A program made the position numbers and the translations under genes. Under the pieces are notes generated by a model, which was not told the origin of the DNA, made no database searches, and saw only the letters and a list, made by a program, of their open reading frames with translations. Below are positions 1-5,522 of a stretch of DNA of 6,848 bases, one piece after another. The DNA is from Gammaproteobacteria bacterium (GTDB lineage Bacteria > Pseudomonadota > Gammaproteobacteria > JAPPPA01), in contig JAPPPA010000148.1 in NCBI GenBank assembly GCA_028817755.1, positions 1-6,848 of the forward strand, written 5' to 3'. Positions within the stretch are counted from its first letter, which is position 1. Every line of letters begins with the position of its first letter.

Positions 1-162
1 CTTCAAGATGATCTATCTGAGTGGTTCGAAACGCCCCCTAAAAACGCGCAACCCATCAGCCGCATATTAGGCCGAATGACCTTCATTGGCAGTATCGACC
101 CGCGCTACAAAGACAAAGCTAGGTCATTCAGAAGCAGAATCAAGAAGCTAAAGTCACAATAA
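1..162 (+). CDS. C-terminal fragment of an unrecognised protein
   Basis: Frame 1 is open from the first base to a TAA at 160-162 and encodes the last 53 residues of a protein whose start lies outside the window. Visible are an acidic/aromatic stretch (DDLSEWFE, residues 3-10 of the fragment), a hydrophobic patch around GRMTFIGSID, and a strongly basic end rich in Arg and Lys (about residues 35-53). No catalytic motif or membrane segment is seen and I do not recognise the family. It is followed 28 bp later by the VOC gene on the same strand. The call rests only on an uninterrupted frame, sensible composition and a stop placed just before the next gene. Confidence 0.55.
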   Translation, partial: LQDDLSEWFETPPKNAQPISRILGRMTFIGSIDPRYKDKARSFRSRIKKLKSQ

Positions 163-190
163 GGAGCACAACAGCCTAGAACGCAACAAA

Positions 191-589
191 ATGACAACAG
201 CCAAACCATTCCTAATGTTCCAAGACGGTGTTGCACAGGCTGCGCGGGAGCTTTATTTTTCTGTGGTTCCCGATTCGGGCATGGTGCGTGTTGAGAAATA
301 CACGGAAGACGAGCCGGGGCCAGCGGGCACGATTAAGACGGCAACTTTCACGCTTTGTGGGCGCGAGTTTATGTGCTCAGACAGCCCGATTGAGCACGCC
401 TTTTCCTTTACACCTTCCAGTTCTACTTTTGTTGAGTTTGAATCGCTAGACGAGCTTGAGCGTGCCTTTGGTTTACTAGCCGATGGCGGCGAGGTATTAA
501 TGCCTTTAGACAACTACGGCTTTAGCGAAAAGTTTGGCTGGGTGAATGACCGCTTTGGTGTGTCGTGGCAATTAAACCTTCCTGCTTAA
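191..589 (+). CDS. PhnB-like VOC (glyoxalase-superfamily) protein
   Basis: A 132-residue protein of the VOC superfamily, PhnB / '3-demethylubiquinone-9 3-methyltransferase' type (PF06983). Despite that family name, members are not demonstrated methyltransferases; they are small cytosolic beta-alpha-beta-beta-beta fold proteins of mostly unknown substrate. Seen here: an N-terminal strand and MFQDGVAQAA helix (residues 9-18), the central ATFTLCGREF strand (51-60), the FSFTPSSSTFVEF segment (71-83), the LLADGGEVLMPL turn (95-106), and the C-terminal signature FGWVNDRFGVSWQL (115-128). Length fits a single-domain family member. The start is the only in-frame ATG before the conserved N-terminus, but it lacks a properly spaced Shine-Dalgarno; an AAGGAG at 161-166 lies 24 bp away. 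Family assignment is firm, function is not. Confidence 0.88.
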   Translation: MTTAKPFLMFQDGVAQAARELYFSVVPDSGMVRVEKYTEDEPGPAGTIKTATFTLCGREFMCSDSPIEHAFSFTPSSSTFVEFESLDELERAFGLLADGGEVLMPLDNYGFSEKFGWVNDRFGVSWQLNLPA

Positions 590-626
590 GTTCTACAACA
601 ACTGCGTTCAGCAGTACTATTGGTTA

Positions 627-1664
627 ATGAAAGCCATCGTAATCAACAAATTCGGCACCGCAGACGCGCTAGAGGTAGTGACCAACCACCCGAAGCCTGC
701 GATTTTAGATAATCAGGTACTGATTCAAGTACATGCCGCTGGCGTAAATCCTTTGGATTACAAAGCGCGTAAAGGCCAATTGAAGGCGCTGCAGGGTTCA
801 AACTTTCCCTTGGTGTTGGGCAACGACGCTTCTGGTGTTGTCGCTGCTGTAGGCGCTTCCGTCACCCAGTTCAAAGTAGGCGATGAGGTGTTTGCATTTA
901 CGGATGCCAGCGCCAAACCATCTTGGACGGGTTTTGCCGAAAGCGGCGCTTATGCTGAATTTGCGGTAACGCGAGAAGATACGCTTGCACTCAAACCCAA
1001 GCAGATGTCACACATTGAAGCCGCGTCGATGCCGCTAGCGGCATTAACCGCTTACCAAGCCTTGCAAAAAGTTGGATTAAAAGCGGGAATGAATGTGTTG
1101 GTTAACGGCGCATCTGGCGGCGTGGGCATCTTTGCGGTGCAGCTTGCTAAGCATGCTGGCTGTCAGGTAACGGGGTTATGCAGCGAGCGTAATTTCGAGA
1201 TGGTGAAAAACCTGGGTGCGGACGCGGTGATTGATTACAAGACCTCACCCATCGCGGCTTTAGAAGAGCAATACGATGTGGTGTATGACGTGGCCGATAC
1301 CACCTCTTACATGCAATGCCGGCATCTACTCTCCCCCACAGGCGTGTATATCTCTAACGCGAATTTAACCAAGCCGTTGAACATGCTGAGCACTTGGTTG
1401 TTTCCGCTGCTTGGCATTTTCGGGTTAAAACAACGCACCAACTTTGCTTGGGTAACGCCGTCTGGCAAAGACTTGTCCGCGATCGCAAAGATCGTTGACC
1501 AAGGCGCGCTACACACCGTGATTGATTCCAGCTATGAGATGACTGACGCCAGCGCCGCGCACCAACGCTGCGAAAGCGGCCGTGTAGCTGGCAAAGTAGT
1601 CATTGTAATTAACCAGAACTCAGCCGCAGAGCGGGATTCATCATGCAAACCAGCGGCTTCCTAA
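627..1664 (+). CDS. NAD(P)-dependent MDR oxidoreductase, zinc-free quinone reductase type
   Basis: A 345-residue cytosolic medium-chain dehydrogenase/reductase. The N-terminal GroES-like domain (about residues 1-125) carries AAGVNPLDYKARKG (37-50) and GNDASGVVAAVG (65-76), where zinc alcohol dehydrogenases would have GHE; the cysteine cluster of structural-zinc enzymes is absent. The Rossmann domain (about 126-270) has the nucleotide-binding loop GASGGVG (161-167), then LGADAVIDY (196-204). This pattern fits the NADPH:quinone oxidoreductase / RTN4IP1-like branch that reduces quinones or enones with NAD(P)H; the substrate cannot be read from sequence. The start fits the canonical MKAIVI opening of the family, but no clear Shine-Dalgarno precedes it. 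The last 22 bp overlap the ABA4-like gene in another frame, so the two are likely co-translated. The tail after GKVVIVI (322-328) is about 17 residues longer than is typical and contains the overlap. Confidence 0.9.
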   Translation: MKAIVINKFGTADALEVVTNHPKPAILDNQVLIQVHAAGVNPLDYKARKGQLKALQGSNFPLVLGNDASGVVAAVGASVTQFKVGDEVFAFTDASAKPSWTGFAESGAYAEFAVTREDTLALKPKQMSHIEAASMPLAALTAYQALQKVGLKAGMNVLVNGASGGVGIFAVQLAKHAGCQVTGLCSERNFEMVKNLGADAVIDYKTSPIAALEEQYDVVYDVADTTSYMQCRHLLSPTGVYISNANLTKPLNMLSTWLFPLLGIFGLKQRTNFAWVTPSGKDLSAIAKIVDQGALHTVIDSSYEMTDASAAHQRCESGRVAGKVVIVINQNSAAERDSSCKPAAS

Positions 1665-2080
1665 ACCGTACTTTTCAGCTTGCTAGCTTGTTCGCCACCG
1701 CGGCGTGGTTGGCGATTTTTATCTTTCCTAGCTGGACTGTTGCCAACCTAGAATTGATGGCAATACCCGTGAGCCTGTTGTGCTTGGTTTATATCTTTAC
1801 CTTGTTTTTCGGCGGAAAATTCGATGAACCAGGCTCAAAACCCAAAGGCCACTTTTTCAGCATGGGTGGCGTATTAAAGCTGTTTCAACACCCTCGCGCT
1901 GTGCTGGTTGGCTGGGTGCATTTTCTAGCGTTCGACTTAGTGGTTGGCCTTGGCATTTTGGTAGACGCTTCTAACCAAGGCTTCGAGCATTGGTGGATTC
2001 TGCCCAGCCTATTCCTCACGCTGATGCTCGGCCCTGCCGGTTTGCTTAGCTATTTGGGGCTGAGATTCCTTCTGCTCTAA
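1643..2080 (+). CDS. ABA4-like (DUF4281) integral membrane protein
   Basis: A 145-residue, strongly hydrophobic inner-membrane protein of the ABA4-like family (PF14108). Four membrane helices are apparent at about residues 12-30, 38-57, 87-107 and 118-143. The diagnostic part is HPRAVLVGWVHFLAFDLVVG (83-102) followed by LTLMLGPAGLL (125-135), matching the family pattern of GWvHyLAFDLfvG and GPvGLL. In plants ABA4 is needed for neoxanthin synthesis; bacterial homologues have no settled role, and some family members are thought to act on isoprenoids, so the plant function should not be transferred. It starts inside the 3' end of the MDR gene with a weak GAGCGGGA (1629-1636) in front, suggesting translational coupling. 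It ends 135 bp before the next start and is probably the last gene of its transcript. Confidence 0.85.
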   Translation: MQTSGFLNRTFQLASLFATAAWLAIFIFPSWTVANLELMAIPVSLLCLVYIFTLFFGGKFDEPGSKPKGHFFSMGGVLKLFQHPRAVLVGWVHFLAFDLVVGLGILVDASNQGFEHWWILPSLFLTLMLGPAGLLSYLGLRFLLL

Positions 2081-2093
2081 ATATTTCTCTATT

Positions 2094-2114
2094 TTTGCAA
2101 TAAGTTATTGCAAA
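2094..2114. repeat. Perfect 21-bp palindrome beside the Fur box
   Basis: The left arm is TTTGCAATAA, the centre is a G at 2104, and the right arm (2105-2114) is the exact reverse complement of the left. Its last three bases are the first three of the extended Fur palindrome. No U-tract follows on either strand and the stem would be AT-rich, so it looks more like a protein-binding operator than a terminator. It does not align with the Fur consensus. The regulator is unknown. Confidence 0.6.
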
Positions 2115-2132
2115 TGAGAATTATTATCATTT
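2112..2132 (+). promoter_or_regulatory. Fur box
   Basis: The core TGAGAATTATTATCA (2115-2129) matches the 7-1-7 Fur motif TGATAATnATTATCA at 13 of the 14 defined positions, and the dyad extends to AAA...TTT on both sides with only one mismatched pair. It lies 84 bp upstream of the small gene at 2217 and two genes upstream of hemP, a classical Fur target, which supports iron-dependent repression of that pair. A promoter must be near here, but no -35/-10 pair is good enough to place it. Confidence 0.88.
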
Positions 2133-2152
2133 AAGCTGTACGCAACACAACG

Positions 2153-2175
2153 GCTAGCTAACCGCGACGCTTGTT
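2153..2175 (+). repeat. Direct repeat copy 1 (leader of the hemP gene pair)
   Basis: The core AGCTAACCGCGACGCT (2156-2171) recurs at 2625-2640 with a single G/C difference. Allowing one extra T, similarity extends from GC before the core to GTT after it. Copy 1 lies between the Fur box and the start at 2217, probably in the 5' leader. It has no internal dyad. Meaning unknown. Confidence 0.45.
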
Positions 2176-2204
2176 TACTGATCTTGTTTTCTTACATCGC
2201 CTAC

Positions 2205-2210
2205 GGAGGA
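2205..2210 (+). promoter_or_regulatory. Strong ribosome binding site that fixes the start at 2217
   Basis: GGAGGA lies six bases before the ATG at 2217. It lies inside the longer reading frame that opens at 2184, which argues that the 2184 start is not used and that translation begins at 2217. Confidence 0.85.
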
Positions 2211-2216
2211 AACGTT

Positions 2217-2429
2217 ATGGCATGCACGATTCAAGCGTGGTTAGAAGACGGCGAACCGCGGTTACAAGTTCTGGATAACCACTCTGGTCATTTACGAATG
2301 GCGTGGAAACCCAGCAAGAAACAAAGCGAGTTGGATGCCGGTGACGTGAAGTCACTATTCCGCTCATTGCTCGACGTGAGCACGATCGAACACCTAGCAC
2401 ATACCCCTACCTCAAGAGGCAACTCATGA
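2217..2429 (+). CDS. Unrecognised 70-residue protein, Fur-box-linked, coupled to hemP
   Basis: A 70-residue protein that I cannot assign to a family. It has no signal peptide and no membrane segment. Residues 3-9 (CTIQAWL), 13-19 (PRLQVLD) and 25-30 (HLRMAW) look like three short beta strands, with DGEP and NHSG as turns, followed by an amphipathic helix at about 42-53 (GDVKSLFRSLLD) and a polar tail. A small cytosolic mixed fold is inferred. The start is chosen for the GGAGGA six bases upstream; an in-frame extension to 2184 would add 11 residues without that support. Its stop codon overlaps the hemP start as ATGA, so hemP translation is probably coupled to it. With the Fur box 84 bp upstream, it is expected under low iron and may serve heme or iron handling together with HemP; that role is inferred from context alone. 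Confidence 0.8.
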   Translation: MACTIQAWLEDGEPRLQVLDNHSGHLRMAWKPSKKQSELDAGDVKSLFRSLLDVSTIEHLAHTPTSRGNS

Positions 2430-2593
2430 ACACTGCACAGCAGCAAACCACCACCCTGCGTCCGGCAGACGAAAGCCGCCGCATTAACAGCCAGAGCCTA
2501 CTGGCAGGCGCAAAAGAAATTCTGATCCAACACGCTGATCAAATTTACCGCCTACGCGAAACCCGTAGCGGCAAACTGATCATGCATAAATAG
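2426..2593 (+). CDS. hemP: Hemin uptake protein HemP
   Basis: A 55-residue protein of the HemP/HmuP family (PF10636). Its conserved second half reads RRINSQSLLAGAKEILIQH (18-36), then YRLRETRSGKLIMHK (41-55), matching the family pattern R-I-S-S-x-x-L-F-x-G, E-v-x-I-x-H, Y-x-L-R-x-T-x-x-G-K-L-I-L-x-K. Length is typical. Family members are small cytosolic proteins needed for heme utilisation in several proteobacteria; HmuP in rhizobia acts as a co-activator of heme-receptor genes, so the role may be regulatory rather than in transport itself. AAGAGG at 2414-2419 serves as Shine-Dalgarno, and the start overlaps the preceding stop by four bases. The Fur box at 2112-2132 should control it. No heme receptor or TonB/ABC transporter genes lie in the window, so any partners are elsewhere. 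The gene is too short for routine ORF cut-offs. Confidence 0.93.
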   Translation: MNTAQQQTTTLRPADESRRINSQSLLAGAKEILIQHADQIYRLRETRSGKLIMHK

Positions 2594-2621
2594 CAAGCTC
2601 CCCAACACTCTCCTCCGCACA

Positions 2622-2643
2622 GCCAGCTAACCGCCACGCTGTT
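2622..2643 (+). repeat. Direct repeat copy 2 (upstream of cioA)
   Basis: The core AGCTAACCGCCACGCT (2625-2640) matches 2156-2171 at 15 of 16 bases and is flanked on both sides by similar bases. It lies 29 bp after hemP and 115 bp before cioA. The two copies therefore bracket the hemP gene pair. No terminal inverted repeats or target duplications were seen that would make this a mobile element. Confidence 0.45.
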
Positions 2644-2653
2644 GCACCAAGGC

Positions 2654-2685
2654 AATGACATTTGCTGCGCCGCAACATTGTCATT
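2654..2685. repeat. Imperfect inverted repeat between hemP and cioA
   Basis: AATGACA (2654-2660) pairs with TGTCATT (2679-2685), and inside it TTGC (2662-2665) pairs with GCAA (2672-2675), leaving a six-base loop and an asymmetric T/CAT bulge. It could act as a hairpin ending the hemP transcript, but no T-run follows on the + strand. It could equally be an operator for the cioAB promoter. The rest of the 2594-2758 gap holds copy 2 of the direct repeat and no convincing -35/-10 pair. Confidence 0.5.
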
Positions 2686-2745
2686 AAAACCAACGACATA
2701 ACTCCCTGCGCGCCCTATTGTGGTGCACACTATTCCTAGCAGACT

Positions 2746-2752
2746 AAAGGGG
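2746..2752 (+). promoter_or_regulatory. Ribosome binding site that fixes the cioA start at 2759
   Basis: AAAGGGG lies six bases upstream of ATG 2759. The frame is open further upstream to a GTG at 2720, but that start has no such site and would add 13 residues before the conserved N-terminus. Confidence 0.8.
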
Positions 2753-2758
2753 CTTGTT

Positions 2759-4144
2759 ATGGAACTCGATGCGCTACTTCTCTCGCGTATTCAATTTGCC
2801 TTCACCATTGGCTATCACATTATTTTCCCGTCGCTCAGCATCGGCCTCGCCTTCTTTTTGGCGATTCTTGAAGGGCTTGAGCTGAACGCCAAAGCACCCG
2901 AACGCAAACAAACTTACCGCCGTGCTTATGACTTTTGGCTGCGATTCTTCGCGCTGAGTTTTGGTATGGGCGTGGTTTCAGGCGTGGTGCTGTCGTACGA
3001 AATTGGCACCAACTGGGGCCGCTTCTCAGAGATTGCCGGCCCAGTGGTTGGCCCGCTGATGAGTTTTGAAGTACTAAGCGCCTTTTTCTTAGAGGCTGGC
3101 TTCCTCGGCATTATGTTGCTCGGCCGCAACCGAGTTGGGCCTAAGGTGCATTACTTCTCTACCTGCATGGTGAGCCTAGGCACCATGATTTCAGCGTTTT
3201 GGATTCTGTCGGCTAACAGCTTTATGCATACTCCTGCCGGATTCGAGATTGTGGACGGCATCGTCATGCCTGTGGACTGGTGGGCGATTGTGTTTAATCC
3301 CAGCTTCCCTTATCGCTATTTCCACATGGTAGTCGCCGCCTTGCTGTCTACCAGTTTTGTGATTGCGGCCGTTGGCGCCTGGTATGTCATACACAACCGC
3401 CAAGTCGACTTTGGTAAAGACTTAATGAAGACCGGCCTATTGGCGGCTGCAGTATTGGCCCCCACACAAGTGGTGATTGGTGACTTACACGGTTTAAATA
3501 CGCTGGAACACCAGCCGATTAAAGTCGCGGCGATGGAAGGCCACTGGGAAACCGGCGGCGACGTGCCGTTACTACTATTCGCATGGCCGGATGAAGAAGC
3601 GGAAGAAAACCATTTTGAGATTGGCATCCCAAAACTCGCCAGTTTGATTCTGACGCATGACCCATCTGGTGAGCTGCAAGGTTTGACCAGCGTGCCGGCG
3701 GAAGATCGCCCGCCCGTAGCACCCGTGTTCTTTAGCTTCCGCCTGATGGTGGGGTTGGGCATGTTAATGCTGGGCTTAGCGTGGCTGGGTATGTTTAAGT
3801 GGTGGCGCGGCACACTCGGCAATAACGACTGGTTCGCCACTGCTATTCGCTTCTGCTCACCCATCGGTTTTGTCGCCATTTTGGCAGGCTGGGTGGTGAC
3901 CGAGGTTGGGCGCCAACCTTGGACAGTGACCGGCTTGCTACGCACTAGCGGCGCCTCGTCCTTAGTGCCGGGCCAAGATGTCGCCTTTACCTTGCTGGCG
4001 TTTGTGGTGGTGTACTCGGTGCTGTTTGTGGCCTTTGTGCTGTTCTTCCGCCACTTGCTACGCAAAGGGCCGGGTAGTTTGACCACCGAATCTTTACCGC
4101 ATCAAGGTAACGCTCGCCCTGCCTTCTTGGCGGGCCGAGACTAA
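2759..4144 (+). CDS. cioA: Cyanide-insensitive-type cytochrome bd ubiquinol oxidase subunit I
   Basis: A 461-residue multi-helix inner-membrane subunit that oxidises ubiquinol and carries hemes b558, b595 and d, reducing oxygen to water. Counterparts of the E. coli CydA residues are visible: His20 in RIQFAFTIGYH (b595/d site ligand), His189 and Met330 (b558 ligands, the latter in FRLMVG), Glu104 and Glu112 in FEVLSAFFLEAGFLG (proton path), Lys255 and Glu260 in the quinol-binding stretch HQPIKVAAMEGHWE, and GRQPW (384-388). The loop between these and Met330 is short, and the protein is about 60 residues shorter than E. coli CydA. This, with strings such as FEIVDG and GDLHGLNTLEHQP, matches Pseudomonas CioA rather than classical CydA. 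Cyanide resistance is inferred from class membership only. The start is set by AAAGGGG at 2746-2752. It is 14 bp upstream of cioB, in one operon. All key residues are present. Confidence 0.96.
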   Translation: MELDALLLSRIQFAFTIGYHIIFPSLSIGLAFFLAILEGLELNAKAPERKQTYRRAYDFWLRFFALSFGMGVVSGVVLSYEIGTNWGRFSEIAGPVVGPLMSFEVLSAFFLEAGFLGIMLLGRNRVGPKVHYFSTCMVSLGTMISAFWILSANSFMHTPAGFEIVDGIVMPVDWWAIVFNPSFPYRYFHMVVAALLSTSFVIAAVGAWYVIHNRQVDFGKDLMKTGLLAAAVLAPTQVVIGDLHGLNTLEHQPIKVAAMEGHWETGGDVPLLLFAWPDEEAEENHFEIGIPKLASLILTHDPSGELQGLTSVPAEDRPPVAPVFFSFRLMVGLGMLMLGLAWLGMFKWWRGTLGNNDWFATAIRFCSPIGFVAILAGWVVTEVGRQPWTVTGLLRTSGASSLVPGQDVAFTLLAFVVVYSVLFVAFVLFFRHLLRKGPGSLTTESLPHQGNARPAFLAGRD

Positions 4145-4158
4145 GGGAGGCCGTTGCA

Positions 4159-5184
4159 ATGAATATGGAATTATTACCCCTAGTATGGGCTGCGATTCTT
4201 GGCCTTTCTGTGACCTTGTATGTACTACTCGATGGCTTCTCTTTAGGCGCAGGCATTCTGTTTCCGTTTGCTAAAACTGAGGAACGCCGAGACTTAATCA
4301 TGGCATCGGTCGCACCCGTTTGGGACGGTAACCAGACATGGCTGGTCGGCGGTGGCATGGCCCTGTTAACCGCCTTTCCCAAAGCTTTTAACTTGCTGCT
4401 TTCTACCTTTTATTTACCGCTGAGCATTATGTTGCTGGCATTGGTATTCCGTGGCGTAGCATTTGAATTCCGCTTTAAAGCCAAGCAAAAAATCTTTTGG
4501 GACCGTTCCTTTATCGGCGGCAGCACCGTGGCGGCGTTTTGCCAAGGCTTAGTTCTGGGGGGCTACATTCAAGGCTTTGATTTAATCACCCACCCAAATG
4601 GCGCAGAGAGTTTGGCGTTACATGCGGGTAGCGTGTTCTCACCCTTTGCTATCGCCACCGGCATTGCCGTTTGCTTGGCTTACGCCTTGTTAGGTGCCTG
4701 TTGGTTGGTGGTAAAAACCGAAGGCGCTGAACAGGCTTGGGCACGCACCGCCGCGAAACGCATTGTGCCGCTGATCGGTGTTGCCGTTTTAATGGTGAGC
4801 CTATGGACACCTTACGTAGAAGCGCCGATTGCGGAGCGCTGGTTTACGATGCCGAACTTGTTGTTCTTGTCGCCAGTGCCGATTTGGACAGTGGCGCTAT
4901 TCGGCACCCTACTATGGAGCTTGCGCCAAGAGCATCGCTGGGACGGCCTGCCGTTTCTCAGCTGTATTGGCTTATACCTGCTAACGCTAGTTGGCCTAGC
5001 CATTAGCGTATGGCCGTGGATTGTGCCGCGTGTGTTCTCTATTTGGGATATTGCCGCGCCAGAACCATCACTGATGTTCGCGCTGGTGGGCGTACTATTT
5101 ATTGTGCCGGTGATTTTGGTTTACACCGCCCATGCCTACTACGTGTTTCGCGGGAAGACTGATATTCACGATGTTTATCATTAA
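4159..5184 (+). CDS. cioB: Cytochrome bd (cyanide-insensitive type) subunit II
   Basis: A 341-residue inner-membrane protein with eight or nine hydrophobic helices, the heme-free partner of CioA. Family signatures are present in order: YVLLDGFSLGAGILFPF (21-37) with the conserved Asp25 of the proton channel, APVWDGNQTWLVGGG (52-66) including Asp56, FRGVAFEFRFKA (97-108), and FWDRSFIGGSTVAAFCQGLVLG (113-134). The FEFR stretch is characteristic of the Cio/CydB family. Length is as expected. GGGAGG at 4145-4150 precedes the ATG with good spacing; a second ATG at codon 3 is possible but not preferred. It follows cioA by 14 bp, so it is in the same transcript, and a Dabb gene starts 29 bp after it. 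No CydX/YbgT-type single-helix subunit gene was found behind it, and no cydDC is in the window. Confidence 0.95.
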   Translation: MNMELLPLVWAAILGLSVTLYVLLDGFSLGAGILFPFAKTEERRDLIMASVAPVWDGNQTWLVGGGMALLTAFPKAFNLLLSTFYLPLSIMLLALVFRGVAFEFRFKAKQKIFWDRSFIGGSTVAAFCQGLVLGGYIQGFDLITHPNGAESLALHAGSVFSPFAIATGIAVCLAYALLGACWLVVKTEGAEQAWARTAAKRIVPLIGVAVLMVSLWTPYVEAPIAERWFTMPNLLFLSPVPIWTVALFGTLLWSLRQEHRWDGLPFLSCIGLYLLTLVGLAISVWPWIVPRVFSIWDIAAPEPSLMFALVGVLFIVPVILVYTAHAYYVFRGKTDIHDVYH

Positions 5185-5201
5185 CTGGCGCTTTGACTCG
5201 T

Positions 5202-5206
5202 AGGAG
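5202..5206 (+). promoter_or_regulatory. Ribosome binding site for a GTG start at 5214
   Basis: AGGAG sits seven bases before GTG 5214. It favours this start over the upstream in-frame TTG at 5193, which would put seven extra residues (TTG, then ACTCGTAGG...) before the conserved MIKRI opening of the domain. Confidence 0.75.
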
Positions 5207-5213
5207 AAGACCA

Positions 5214-5522
5214 GTGATAAAAAGAATATCGATGTGGCGACTCAAACCCGATTGCAGCGAAAGCGATCGAATAGAAATGAAAAATGCACTTCTGTCGCTA
5301 AAACAAAACACCCCATCACTACTTGATGTAGAGGTGGGGCTTAATGAATCGACATCAAAGTCTGCCTACGACATCGTATTTATTGGCTCGTTTAAGAACC
5401 GTTCTGATGTGATCGACTTTGAAAACGACCCGTACCATAAGCAAGTCGGGCAACTCGTCGATAGCCTTAAACTGACTCGCTCAGTGGTTGAATACTGCAC
5501 CGACGAGGTGACGGCTGACTAA
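5214..5522 (+). CDS. Dabb-domain (stress-responsive alpha/beta-barrel) protein
   Basis: A 102-residue protein of the Dabb family (PF07876), a dimeric ferredoxin-like alpha/beta barrel. Family features: the opening strand MIKRISMWRLK (1-11) where most members have MIkHIv.wk, a helix (15-29), the strand LLDVEVGLN (37-45), the YDIVFIGSF strand (52-60), the NDPYHKQV motif (71-78) matching the conserved P-x-H, and VVEY at the end (91-94). Length is normal for a single domain. Start is GTG with AGGAG at 5202-5206. It follows cioB by 29 bp and is presumably co-transcribed with the oxidase. Dabb proteins vary widely in ligand and function (some cyclise or cleave small molecules, many are uncharacterised), so a link to heme, quinone or oxidative stress would be guesswork. 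The final four bases overlap the minus-strand DUF3127 gene tail to tail. Confidence 0.87.
   Translation: MIKRISMWRLKPDCSESDRIEMKNALLSLKQNTPSLLDVEVGLNESTSKSAYDIVFIGSFKNRSDVIDFENDPYHKQVGQLVDSLKLTRSVVEYCTDEVTAD

Noticed and set aside
2094..2114. Palindrome as a rho-independent terminator for the ABA4-like gene
   Set aside because: The stem is AT-rich and no T-run follows it; what follows is the Fur box. An operator is more likely, though not proven.
2184..2216. Eleven-residue extension of the 70-residue protein
   Set aside because: The GGAGGA ribosome binding site of the internal ATG at 2217 lies within the extension.
2153..2643. Direct repeats as the ends of a mobile element
   Set aside because: There is no transposase, no terminal inverted repeats and no target-site duplication; the enclosed segment carries ordinary small genes.
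2720..2758. GTG-initiated N-terminal extension of cioA
   Set aside because: ATG 2759 has AAAGGGG at six bases and begins right at the conserved CioA N-terminus; the extension has no ribosome binding site.
3316..4086. 256-codon open frame on the minus strand
   Set aside because: It lies wholly inside cioA, whose conserved heme and quinol residues are all in the + frame. The antisense product is rich in Ser, Thr, Lys and Pro with no recognisable domain, as expected for a shadow frame.
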